NCBI GenBank assembly: GCA_003427395.1
Contig: BFEA01000041.1
Coordinates: forward strand, 3,998,884 to 4,038,702
From: Chara braunii
Lineage: Eukaryota; Streptophyta; Charophyceae; Charales; Characeae
Direction: 5' to 3'
Length of the DNA stretch: 39,819 nt
Shown: positions 1 to 10,200 of the stretch, piece after piece
How positions within the stretch are numbered: position 1 is the first letter of the stretch
How the letters are laid out: every line of letters starts with the position of its first letter
Made by a program: the position numbers and the translations under genes
The notes under the pieces: model-generated
Database searches by the model: none
The model's input: the letters and a program-made list of their open reading frames with translations, nothing else
Told to the model about the DNA's origin: nothing

Positions 1-582
1 TTTTTTTTTTCCCCGTTGTGTACTACCAGTTGCCCAAGGCTCCGCAATAAAGTCCGAGGCTCGGCAATGACCGGGCTACCGGTAGCCTGTGCCACGGGCC
101 TTGACAACAGGTAGGTACTGGTGGTTTAACAAAGCCATTGATTTCCTTCTGAAGATTTCCTCATCATTATGCCAGCATTGATTGCCCTGAGAACAGGGGA
201 TTAACTGCGCAAGAATATGAGTAACCAGAGAGGGGGGAAGAAGGGGCCTCTTCAGCCTTGCTGCTGGGCGCCCGAAATGCATGACGACCTAGCTCCCCTC
301 CCCCCTGCAGATACAGCAAATTGATCTTCTGCAGCTTAATGACTATGTAGATTATGTACCCCACCCACTCTGCCCCTAAACCACTGAAGATCCACCAATA
401 ACAGACTATGGGGGCGGGGGGGTAGGACTTGCTGCTGTTTGAAGACTTCTTTTTTGGACAGGAGTGGGCTCTCAGCAGAAAACCGAGATGTGGTATATTC
501 CTGCCCTCATGAATTGCTCTGGAATCCGGGGTGCTATCCTACCCTCCCACCCCTACCCCCTCTATTGACACTGCAAACTTAC
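1..582. other. Non-coding, nothing recognised
   Basis: The window opens in a short T run. I see no domain-bearing frame, tRNA or clear repeat here. Short open frames exist on both strands but have no protein-like character. Confidence 0.5.
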
Positions 583-987
583 TCATACCACCCCATACCA
601 TTGCATGTCTACCATGGTCTGCTGATGGGGGGGAAAGGGGTCAGGAAAGTCCGAGGGAGGCCGCAGCGGAATTCTTGGATCCACCGTTGTCCAATCCCTG
701 AAACAGATCTGATAATCCCTCTTGATCGTCCCTGAATTACCATCATCCATGCCTTCTTTGCCTTCCTGGGTGCAGCTGTCATCCCACACGATGAAGGTAA
801 TCCGTCCTCCGTTCTCGCTGCCCAGCCAGTTCCCTGAAAACTGTTGGATTTTTTGTTTTATGCCTTTTGGTGTCTGGAACAGATCCAGCTGACTTTTAAC
901 TTTCTGCCATTGTGCCATAAGATCCTGGTGTACATATTGTTTGACCATATCCGTCATTTCCTCCCCGGCTATGCGGACCCCACACAT
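583..987 (-). CDS. Hypothetical ORF / candidate exon, unknown family
   Basis: A 134-codon minus-strand frame with an ATG at 987. I recognise no family. The middle looks protein-like: residues around GNWLGSENGGRITFIVWDD have balanced composition, whereas the C-terminal third is proline-rich. A 93-base stretch (833 down to 741, 31 codons) is preceded by a pyrimidine-rich TTTTCAG and followed by GTAATT. It could therefore be a single internal exon rather than part of a 134-residue protein. No neighbouring exons were identified. It may equally be a chance frame or a repeat fragment. Confidence 0.25.
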   Translation of the reverse strand: MCGVRIAGEEMTDMVKQYVHQDLMAQWQKVKSQLDLFQTPKGIKQKIQQFSGNWLGSENGGRITFIVWDDSCTQEGKEGMDDGNSGTIKRDYQICFRDWTTVDPRIPLRPPSDFPDPFPPHQQTMVDMQWYGVV

Positions 988-1091
988 TTTTTTTTCAAAA
1001 ACAAAATAAAAAATTTACGCCCTAAAATATAAAGAAACAGGGAAAAGAAAACAGAAACTTCAAAAAACAAAATAGACTTGGAGAACATATT

Positions 1092-1120
1092 GTTTACACC
1101 ACCATCTTTGGCGATTTTCA
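1092..1120. repeat. Short dispersed motif shared with 27574-27602
   Basis: ACACC(A/G)CCATCTTTGGC, followed by (G/T)ATTTT, occurs here and at about 27577 in the same orientation, with similar GAACA-containing sequence just upstream. This suggests two decayed copies of one repeat family. Confidence 0.35.
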
Positions 1121-1212
1121 GGGTGAACACCTACTTAACATGGTGATAAGAGCAGCCCCGATAAGTAGGCCCCAGTGTCTAAGGCTCCATCTATTGGTGG
1201 GGAGCTGCACTT

Positions 1213-1302
1213 GCTGGAAATCGGGTCCAGTGTCCCTATACAATCATGTGATGTGTATCAGCTGGAAATCGGATTCAGCATCCCTTTACAGTGATGTGTG
1301 GA
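1213..1302. repeat. Two-copy tandem repeat, unit about 48 bp
   Basis: GCTGGAAATCGG starts both units (about 1213 and 1261). Each unit continues as CAG(T/C)(G/A)TCCCT..ACA and ends in a GTGATGTGT-like block. The copies differ by several substitutions and a small gap, so the duplication is not recent. Confidence 0.7.
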
Positions 1303-1379
1303 TATGACATACTCTGCATCCAATACTATCTGTATATGTTCGTCAACCAATATATGTCACATGAAGGGAAAACCCTATC

Positions 1380-1620
1380 CACGATGTCCACCGGATCACC
1401 GTAAAAGAGGCATTGATTATTTCCCCACTCAAGGGAAGGATTGACCTCCTGCCCATACAGCCCAATCCTACCGATCAAACCAAACATATGTGTGCAGTGC
1501 AAACACTACCTATGTCATCTGTGTGCATTATTCCCTAATATGATGTCAACCGGGTAACTCCCGATGCAGCAGGAGGCATTGACTACTTCCCAACACACAG
1601 GGAAGGATTGACCTCCTGCC
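1380..1620. repeat. Duplicated segment carrying a conserved stem-loop
   Basis: Two copies, about 1380-1460 and 1541-1620, share GATGTC.ACCGG near the start and GGGAAGGATTGACCTCCTGCC at the end. In each copy the GGAAGGATTGACCTC arm faces an upstream partly complementary GAGGCATTGA.TA.TTCCC arm across a 6-9 base loop, so the hairpin is duplicated with the segment. Confidence 0.6.
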
Positions 1621-1681
1621 ATCCCAATCAGCAAGCAGCAACTCCAGAAACCCTAATCAACCCCAAGCTAAGTACTCTTGC

Positions 1682-2516
1682 TCAATCAATAGCACACAAT
1701 TGCAAAAACGAATCACTCATGTGATCGAGCACGCGATTAGGGTTAGGGAACCTGGTAACCCTTGTTAGAAAAACCAGTCCCCCCCTTACCCCACCCCCAC
1801 CCGCAGCAAAACTCATGTCATGGCGACGCAAATCCACCAACACCACAAGTGTCATCGAAGCAGCCGCCCGTGCTCTCGATGTCGTTTTTGCTGACGCCGA
1901 TCTTGCAAGTGTTGTAGTTATTATCAATTCTCCTGTTGTTGTTGGTGTAGCCATCGTTGTTGATGACATTTTTGTCGGTGTTGTTGTCTTTGATCCAGTC
2001 TTCAGTGTTGTTGTTGTTGTTGTTGTTGTTTGTGGTGTTTCCACTGTTATCACTGGTGGGCAACCAATCACCCACCCATCATAAGCCGCCGCCATCTGAG
2101 GAGAGGCTGGAAGAAGCTGCAGTTCTTCAGACCCTCCCTGCATGTAACCCTCCTCAAGCGGTGGTTGGCCTTGTACACGCAACCTCGCCTCCAAAGCTGC
2201 GCACAGATCACGCCCTTCGTCAAAAATATTGTAGCAGCTCCGCATCAGGGTATCTCCTTGTCGCCAATCGATGAACGCATCCAGCTGAGGAGCCGGTCCC
2301 TCCTCCAACTCCCAGATGACGTCCAACATGCTTCGCATCATCTCCTCCTGGCAAGGGACCCGCAGTTGCCCCACCATCAGCCGCAAGCCAATCCCCTTGC
2401 CTTAAGGTCAAAGCATCAACGATATTTTGCAAACAGCGACTCCCTTCCTGAAGAGTCAACAGCCACTCAGTTGCGCCTTGCAGCAAATCACCAATTGAAG
2501 CGGCCATCTCAAGCAC
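1682..2516 (-). pseudogene. Frameshifted hypothetical ORF with low-complexity tail
   Basis: No family recognised. One minus frame (2516 to about 2400) reads an amphipathic Leu/Ala/Gln-rich segment (LLQGATEWLLTLQEG). The natural continuation is in the next frame, from about 2395 (LRLMVGQLRVPCQEE, then MLDVIWELEEGPAPQLDAF). This implies a single-base shift next to a G run (AAGGCAAGGGG) near 2395. The second segment ends in repeats at about 1950-2040: one frame gives a Thr tract and the overlapping one an Asn tract. Coding there is ambiguous, and the Asn-rich frame ends at 1818. It may be an old repeat-encoded protein or a lineage-specific gene with an assembly indel. Confidence 0.35.
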
Positions 2517-2964
2517 TCAAAGAACACACCGTCAGATCACCGAAAAGTATACGCCTCACACCCACGTGCCATCTCCTAGTATGCCAGGTGGCACATCCAC
2601 CATCACCTCGACGAGATGACCAGGCAGGCACCAGGATCACCAGAGGCAGCTACGGTAGCCCCACCACTGCCCCAGTCTGCAGAGTGCGGCTGAGCTTCGC
2701 CGGCCGCTCCACAGCGGAGGTTAGCGCTCGGCACTAGTGCCTCCAGAGTCTCACAAACTTCACTTTAGAGCCTCAGAAACTCTCCACTTTACTCGTCAAA
2801 ATGCTGCAAAAATTTATTTGGAAGACTCATTTTGTTAAGATCTTTGCATTACTTATTTCCTAAGAGGCAACTTTCATCAAGTACGTTGATCCTATCTCGT
2901 TTGATTCCCCCAAGGTAGACGTTACCTGGAGAACCATTTTCCTTCATCCCCTCACCTGTTTGTA

Positions 2965-2968
<4 letters not shown>
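2517..2968. other. Non-coding, nothing recognised
   Basis: No supported gene, RNA or repeat structure was seen between the hypothetical ORF and the following microsatellite. Confidence 0.5.
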
Positions 2969-3061
<93 letters not shown>

Positions 3062-3072
3062 NCACACACACA
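2969..3072. repeat. Compound (TC)n(AC)n microsatellite
   Basis: About 24 TC repeats run directly into about 21 AC repeats, with one ambiguous base (N) at 3062. Open frames across it encode only Glu-Arg or Val-Cys dipeptide repeats and are artefacts. Confidence 0.98.
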
Positions 3073-4040
3073 GAGTAGAGTCCTCCAGCCTCACCATCAA
3101 TACCCCCTATTATGACCTCAGCATCATTATCCATGTAACACTTCCAACTGTGATGATCCTTGGGGTATCCCTTCCTGCATTTGGCCATGTGAATAATCAC
3201 CATAACAATTGGATTCAATGTAGAGGGTGGATTGCAGGGTAGATTGCAGGTAGAAGAGAGAGAAAGGGAGGACGTGATGTAGAGGCTGACACAAACACAA
3301 ACATGTATTGTAGTGATCCCCCACTATGCCACGATGACAGTTACTCCTCCATCTTTCATCCTCCTTCATCCCTCCTCTCCCCTGCTTCTTCATAGTCCAC
3401 ATCATGTCTTCTCGTTTTTCATTTTGTAAACAACGTGAAGTATGGTTAATGATGCCACATGGGCACACATGGACACATTTCTATTGAAGGCCTTGTGAAT
3501 CTTTGATAACAAAATACCCCCCGGGGCAGATGTTTGTACTGACGTGTATCCACCGAGGAAGAGACCTACACTTCCATTGTCCCCTTCTACTTCCGTCTGT
3601 CCCACTCGTTTTGTCATCTGCATTGCAAGGAAAGTAAAGGCATCCTTGATTTCACCATGGCTGTCGGATCACCATCATTGCCCCCCCCCCTCTCTCGCTC
3701 TCCCTCTTCCCCCACAATTGAAAACAAGGAGCGTCAAGTATTAATGGCAAATCGCTCCTTGATTTCACCCTGGTTGTTGGATCACTACCATGGGCCCCAA
3801 TTTCTCTCTGCCTCTGACCCCCTCATACACACACACACACAGTGGCATACTGATACCACACGGGCCCCAGTTAGGGCCCGGTTCCGTAGTTAGGCTAGTT
3901 TAGGCCTAAGGACCAGGGGTCACAATGGTTCAGACCATAGCTCGGCCCAGAGGCCGACGAGGCCAACGGCCACAGGGGCCAGGCTGGTACCGATGCAACA
4001 CTATGACCTACCGGCGGCGCAGTTGGCAGCCACATTTTCG
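3073..4040. other. Non-coding, nothing recognised
   Basis: Unique-looking sequence with a short CA run near 3830-3840. Around 3655-3790 a phrase (CTTGATTTCACC.TGG.TG..GGATCAC.A) occurs twice, giving a weak two-copy repeat about 110 bases apart. No gene is supported. Confidence 0.45.
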
Positions 4041-4048
4041 GCGCCAAA

Positions 4049-4086
4049 TTCAGATTCAAATCTGAACCGTTGATCGGATCAACGGT
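4049..4086. repeat. Two abutting perfect palindromes
   Basis: TTCAGATTCAAATCTGAA (8-base arms, 2-base centre) ends at 4066. ACCGTTGATC G GATCAACGGT (10-base arms, 1-base centre) occupies 4066-4086. The two share one base. They lie upstream of a TATATTA-like sequence at about 4130, so a regulatory role is possible but unproven. Confidence 0.8.
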
Positions 4087-4187
4087 CCAGACCCGAGGGC
4101 GCCAGTAGGACTGAGGCCGGGCCAGCACTATATTAGCTGGGTACCAGCTTCAGTAAGGTAGATTAGTAGTGCAGAGGTTAGTCTTCA

Positions 4188-4243
4188 GGATTAGCGCAGC
4201 GCTTCAGCGTTAGCAGGACTAGTGCAGCATTTCAGCGTTCGCA
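4188..4243. repeat. 28-bp tandem repeat, two copies
   Basis: Units 4188-4215 and 4216-4243 share GGA(T/C)TAG(C/T)GCAGC followed by TTCAGCGTT(A/C)GCA. Further GCAGCG-rich sequence follows to about 4340. The block is GC-rich and has no supported coding frame. Confidence 0.75.
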
Positions 4244-4408
4244 GGAGCAGCGAGGAGAGAACAAGCGCAGCGGCAAGGAGGAACTAGCGCAGCAGCTGGA
4301 GCAGCGCCAGCCACCGGCCCAGCCCGCGGCCCAGCGCCAGCCTTGCACCACCATAGCTACCGCATCACGTATACGGGAGGACGGTCACACCTTTCCTCCC
4401 TCCTTTTC

Positions 4409-4410
<2 letters not shown>

Positions 4411-4445
<35 letters not shown>

Positions 4446-4495
4446 CTACCTTCTCGGAATCTGCGCCATACTTATGCTGTGTTTCACGAGCATGC

Positions 4496-4544
<49 letters not shown>
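4411..4544. repeat. (CT)n and (AC)n microsatellites
   Basis: A CT tract at 4411-4442 and an AC tract at 4497-4544, with one AAAC interruption, are separated by 54 bases. This is the same TC-then-AC order as at 2969-3072. Confidence 0.97.
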
Positions 4545-4545
<1 letters not shown>

Positions 4546-5271
4546 TGTGCCCTCCCACATCACCATCAACATACTTATCACAACCTGAAAATCTTCCTCC
4601 TTGCCACTCGTAACCATGGTGGTCCTTGTTATCCCCTCCTCCGCTTCGGCGCTGTGAATAATTGCCATGACGATTGAATTGTAGCGGGTGGATTACAGGT
4701 AGTAGAAGGGGACGGAGATAGGAGGTATGCAATGACCAAGGATGTAAAAGAGAGAAAAAGAGCAGCTATGACATAGAGGCTAAAAAGCCCGTGACCACAC
4801 CGCGAGAAGACGATTTATAGGCGACACGAATTCGAACACAAACACCTCTTGTAGAGATCCACTACCATGCCACAAAGGCACTTACTCTCTCCCTCCTCCC
4901 TCCCCCCTCTCTGTTATTGCCCCTCCCACCAGTCCAAAGAGACCAAGGTTTGGACGTGCTGCTAAGAGACAACGGTTTGCACATGCTGCCATGTAGTCGT
5001 CTACAAAAACCACCAGGCGGGCACACTGTTATATATTTGCTTGTGGAACGACCAGGCAGGCACGCTGCTACGTACTTATTAACACCTGCCAAACGCAACG
5101 AAAAGGGGGAAAACGAGACCAAACTCAACAACACGCCGAAATGAAACAAATCATCCTTCCATACACTCTTAAAAGCGGAAAGATACAAAGAAAGATTAGC
5201 ATGGTCCCTGTGGAAGGATGACATACATAAATGAAGAAACAAAATCTCGTTTTGACCCACAAAATGGTGTT

Positions 5272-5304
<33 letters not shown>

Positions 5305-6273
5305 ATTTAGTACGATTTACCCTATTGCAAGGCCTCATCCCCAGAGGAAATTCAAATGCCCCCAATTTGGCACACAGCAACCTTGAACCGAAAAAAAAAA
5401 ACACGCAAAAAACTCGAAACCTCAAAGAACATGTTTTCGAAAAGACAGGCAAAAAAGTTCAAACTCAAAGAACATGTTTTCGGATTTTTATTATTATTAC
5501 TATTTATTTTTTTTTGAGAAAACATTCCGAGTAAATGCTAGGGGTGCTGATAAAAATTTCAACCCGTTACCCAGGAGCTGAAAGTGGGGGTCTACATTAA
5601 CCACTTGTGACTCTTTTGTGAGTCCTGCTACATCAAAAATAAAAAAAACGACCATAAACGATTTAGTACACCAAAAAACACTCGTGCAATTGAAGTGCTT
5701 TTCATCCAGGTAGGCATGATGACATTTCATGTTGGGCAAGCCCAGGGTATATATATATTTTTCCCTCTGGTTTGTATAAATAGGCTCAATGACTGGTGGT
5801 TTAAGAAGCATGAAATCCACAGCAAATCCACACCAACGCTGCGAGAAAAAAAAGATGACAACCAGCAGCCACACCATCAAGACGAACAGACACCCAATCA
5901 CCCCACCAAGACATGAAACACCGAACAACAAAAACAGCCAGTCACCCGCGACACACGCTTTTGCAAAACGCATTCATCCATCTTTAACCAATGGCATGTG
6001 TCACAACCAAAATTTTGAAGTTTCACATCATCAATACAAAGAGATTGATATGGATACATAAAAGCAGAAACCTGCTTCATGCACACTTTTGAGGGCATTT
6101 GTCTATGCCCCTAAAGTCCCTCCACAAAAGTTCTACCGGGCAGCTAACATGCCCTGCATGTTGGAGCCATCAATCACGGACCGATACTATACTCTAGTGC
6201 TGGTGGTAAACTTTCCAAATGTAACGAACAGCCCGACTACACTACAGCTGCCCCTGCAAGAAGACTACCACTT

Positions 6274-6274
<1 letters not shown>
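4545..6274. other. Non-coding, AT-rich; poly-T at 5270-5295
   Basis: A 26-base T homopolymer lies at 5270-5295. The phrase CAAAGAACATGTTTTCG recurs at about 5424 and 5468, a short direct repeat. A hydrophobic minus frame at 5500-5973 has no recognisable domain and is probably chance. No gene is supported. Confidence 0.45.
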
Positions 6275-6340
<66 letters not shown>

Positions 6341-6341
6341 N

Positions 6342-6389
<48 letters not shown>
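6275..6389. repeat. Long (CT)n microsatellite
   Basis: About 115 bases of CT repeat with one N at 6341. It is probably length-collapsed or length-uncertain in the assembly. Confidence 0.98.
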
Positions 6390-6394
<5 letters not shown>

Positions 6395-6996
6395 AAGTCT
6401 CTCCCACAGTACATTCGTAGCTCTTTTTTTTTTCCTGTTCAACTTTCGAAACCAAGCCCCAAGCAATGGGCACATCGTCTGAAGTCATATTTCCCCTTCC
6501 CCCCTTTCCCCCTCCCCATTCTCATATTATTGCTGTGGGGGCCATCAGGCCTGGAAGTACAGGTTAACAGGTACGACTACCAGTTTTCTGTACAATTGAG
6601 TCGTTTGAACATTTGACCACATAAGTGGTCTCCGATCTGCACCCAAGGAGATACCTCCTAGACAACAAACCCGAGGACATGTTGAGAACAAGCCCCAAGA
6701 CTCAAACCCACAGCAACATACGACTATCCCACCACTGCACTCCAAGAGACAGTGTCCCCGAACGGGACTGTCTGCAACAATGGTCCAACAGCACTGTCTC
6801 TGGAACAAATAGCTGCCAAATGGAACAGGACCCGAACTGAAAGAGTTACTTTTAAAGATGGAATTGGGAGAAATTACAAGGCTCTGTTCTGAGCTTCTGA
6901 GACACATCACATCCAGATGTGCAAAAATACATGTCGGTCGGGAAGTCTCCCGAGCCATTCAGGAGCCGAGTCCGCCTCTCAACTCCTCGGGCTGTA

Positions 6997-7125
6997 TTAC
7001 GCCTTGGGCTTCTTCAGCTCCTCGGCAATCAATTTTGCCACATCCATGACAGACGTCAACTTGGCAGCATTCTCCTCTCCCAGGCTAATTCCGTACTCGT
7101 CCTCCAAACTCATCATGATATCCAC
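6997..7125 (-). other. ACP exon 3 (C-terminal helices and stop)
   Basis: 42 codons plus TAA, starting after GGTACAG|GTGGATATC. It reads VDIMMSLEDEYGISLGEE and ends EELKKPKA. The first segment matches the recognition helix II of type II ACPs. The lysine-rich end is slightly longer than usual. Confidence 0.9.
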
Positions 7126-7237
7126 CTGTACCAAAAAAAGACAAGGAGGTAAAAGGCAAAGATCTGAGAATGAATATAAGTGTAGAATATCTGTTCTGAT
7201 CAGTTCAATATCTGATCCGTGGTCCATCAGACCATTT

Positions 7238-7275
<38 letters not shown>

Positions 7276-10200
7276 AGATCTGAGAATGATGGTAGATTGT
7301 CCTTAGGGACATCCATCACGCTCAACAAAACATTTAATAAAATAATAATAATAATAATAGTAAAATAATTATTAATAATAATGAAGGATAGGTATAATTT
7401 TCAAAATACCCCCATAAGTCGAAATACATGCCAAAATACCCCTGAAAGACGTGGGTAGAGCAGAACGCCCCTCTGACAGGAAAAAAAATTGTGAAATACC
7501 CCTTGTGTTGGTTGGACCCCTACCGGGTACCATCCAAGTTCACAAAATAGGCCTTGGTTGCAAAAGGCCAAGGCCCAAACGGTGAGGTCCAGATTGCAAA
7601 GTTGCACCCCCGCCTGACAGGGCCACAACACAAAGATTTCATCCCAAGAGGGCATTCCGCTCCACCCACATTCTTCAGACACAACACTACGATTTCGGAC
7701 CAAAACGGCATTCTGCTCTTTCAGGGGCATTTTGGCACATATCTCAACTCATCAGGGGTATTTTGCAAATTATCCCAGAGCCATAAACTCACAGTACATT
7801 AGGCAACATCTACCTGTAGAATAACAATCCTTAACACAATCCCTCACCAATCTGGCAATACGACTCTCTTCTGTTTTTTTTTCCTTCTTTTCTTCAACTG
7901 GTATTTGAACTCAGGCCTGCTTATAAAAGTTCATGGTGGACCACTCAACCAAAACAGCTATTAAAAGTCGTAACGGTTATATGATTATATCATATTTGGG
8001 TCACTTTTAGTCTAGATACACAAAATCACCGAGTGGAGGAACAGAAAACAGTGTACCTATATGTATCTGAGATAACCTGACTGCAATTACGTTCAGAGCA
8101 GAATGCATCTGACTCCTACAATGCACAATCACGTCCAGAGCTGAGCGAGCATGCCCCAAATGAGAGCGTATGTATTCCATTTTACTCGGGATAATTTAGC
8201 AAATCAATTAATAAAAGACTCAAGAATCAGCAACTAGCTTAAAACAAAAACTGAAAGGAAAAATAAGGGTACAAGCTGGACAAGACTGATACCTGATCAA
8301 GAGAATCAATTTCCAGCTCGTCAAAGCCACTTTCTGGCTTAACCTGGTCCCTCTCAACTCCAGACTTCTCAGCAATAACATCCATCACCTTTCCAAGCAC
8401 AGCCGAGTCGACCTCAGCCGTAGCAGCTCCAGATGCATCCTGAAAAAGGACACCAAGAGGGAGTTGTAAGGAAGAAGATATAAAAAAACGAATTCTTCTT
8501 TTCTTGTTTTGTAAGGAAGAAGATATAAAAAAACGAATTCTTCTTTTCTTGTTTTCTTTTGTTTTTTTTTGCCTTTGCGCTCTGATATTCATGTGACGAT
8601 ATATATGAATACACAGCCGACTCGAGAGACTGAGGAGTCGTTTTTTTTGTCCGGCTCTGGCCGAGGTGGTGTGTTTTTCTAAGGACGCTTTCTATGTACT
8701 GCCCCTTCTCTGGGTAGTTGGTTGTGGCAATATGTGACTACATGTCTAAATGTTTGTATATATCTATGGTGTTATCTTGTTTGCGTGTTCACCAAAAACA
8801 GATCCTAGATGACAAGTCCCACATGCAAGCACCGCCACTCCTTCACAGGCCAAACGACAGGACAAGACCACCCAGGACGAAACTCTTGTCCGCAAAAAAA
8901 AAAAAATTCCCAGATTACATATCTATATACAGCAGATGGCCTTATTTGTCATCAAGACGTTGGTATTCCCATTTGTAAACCGTTCGTACTGGGACAAAAA
9001 ACATAAAAGACAATCCCAGATGACGATTCCCACGGTGGTGAACCTGCCCTAGCCAGGGGGTTGAGCGGAATGAAGGGTGCAGCGCTACCGGGAGCGCTGC
9101 GCCCCGCTCGAGGGCGCACCCGGTCCTAAACGGTGTGTTAACACTGGGGAAGAATGGTACGTGGCGGCGGTGGCAATGGAGCAGTGAAGTGTCGCGCTGG
9201 GATTCGCGAGAAGCAAGGACAGATCGGCGCGGGCTTTGGAGGGGGTTTTCGGCAGCCATGAGGAGGCTCGGCATGGCGGGGTAGAGAGATACGGGAAAGG
9301 TTGTGTCCCTTCCTGTTGGGCAGACAACGTAGCTGAGAGCTTCGAATGAGCAAATTTTTTGGAGTGTCTTCTTCAGGGGTCTTCCTCCGCAGGATGTGAC
9401 TGGTTGTCTCGAGTTGCTGGGGCCTTTGGTTCGACAGCCTGAGTATCCCACTCGATTACTAATTGAGAGTCCTCTTTGGTGTTTTCCAGTGAAACTGGGT
9501 ATGGGATATATGGCGCGATGGAGATAGATCACGGTGAGCAAGAGCACAAAGATATTGAAGCATCTTTTGATCAGCACGGAATAGCTGATCTTGTGTGTGG
9601 ATGGGAGGAGGTGGGGGCCGTGAATTAGGGGATGGTGTGACCACAGCCTTGGGGGAGGAAGCAACATGGCTTAGGGGTTGTGTTATCTTTCTTACATTTT
9701 CCCTCTTACCTTCCCTTATTTCCCCCTCTCGATTTGTGTCTTTTCCTCCTTATCGGTTTTCTCTGTTTTTGCCCGCCTCATGTCCTCTTGTCTTACTAGG
9801 ATCGGAACTCCTGCGAGGTGTTGTTGGCAGGCTCAACGATGACTGTCGTGACGAGCACTGACAGGGGCTTGGCCTGGTGGCCTTCTGCTTCCGACGGGAG
9901 GGGGCTGGTCTCTCCCCTAAGAAGGCATAGGGGGAAAGTCTCGTGGTGGGATTGGAGGAAGAACTGAGATGCAGCCTTCTCCTTGATCAGTTTATTCATA
10001 TGGTTTTTTAGTCGTCCCACGCGATTTACAGCGACTAGATCTTCGACCCTAATTGTGGTGATTGATACTATGCTGGATATTCACACGTCTTTTGAATCAA
10101 TATTTTGTAGTAGCCCTTCTAATCTGTCTTCACTAGTGTGTTGATCTTTCACTTCTCAAGTCCATAGAAAGTTCTTTGGTTGGTCTGCTATTTCTGTACA

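Noticed and set aside
5500-5973. 157-codon hydrophobic minus ORF
   Set aside because: Hydrophobicity comes from T-rich codons in AT-rich DNA; no family pattern, conserved motif or exon structure.
6237-6488. Glu-Arg and Leu-Ser dipeptide-repeat ORFs
   Set aside because: Pure translation of the CT microsatellite.
9044-9274. Alternative ACP first exon (frame starting MPSLLMAAENPLQ, donor CAG|GTTCAC, phase 0)
   Set aside because: It would splice in frame to exon 2, but it contains acidic residues, lacks a transit-like end and gives 168 residues. The exon at 14028-14162 has a better donor, a better leader and the family's usual total length.
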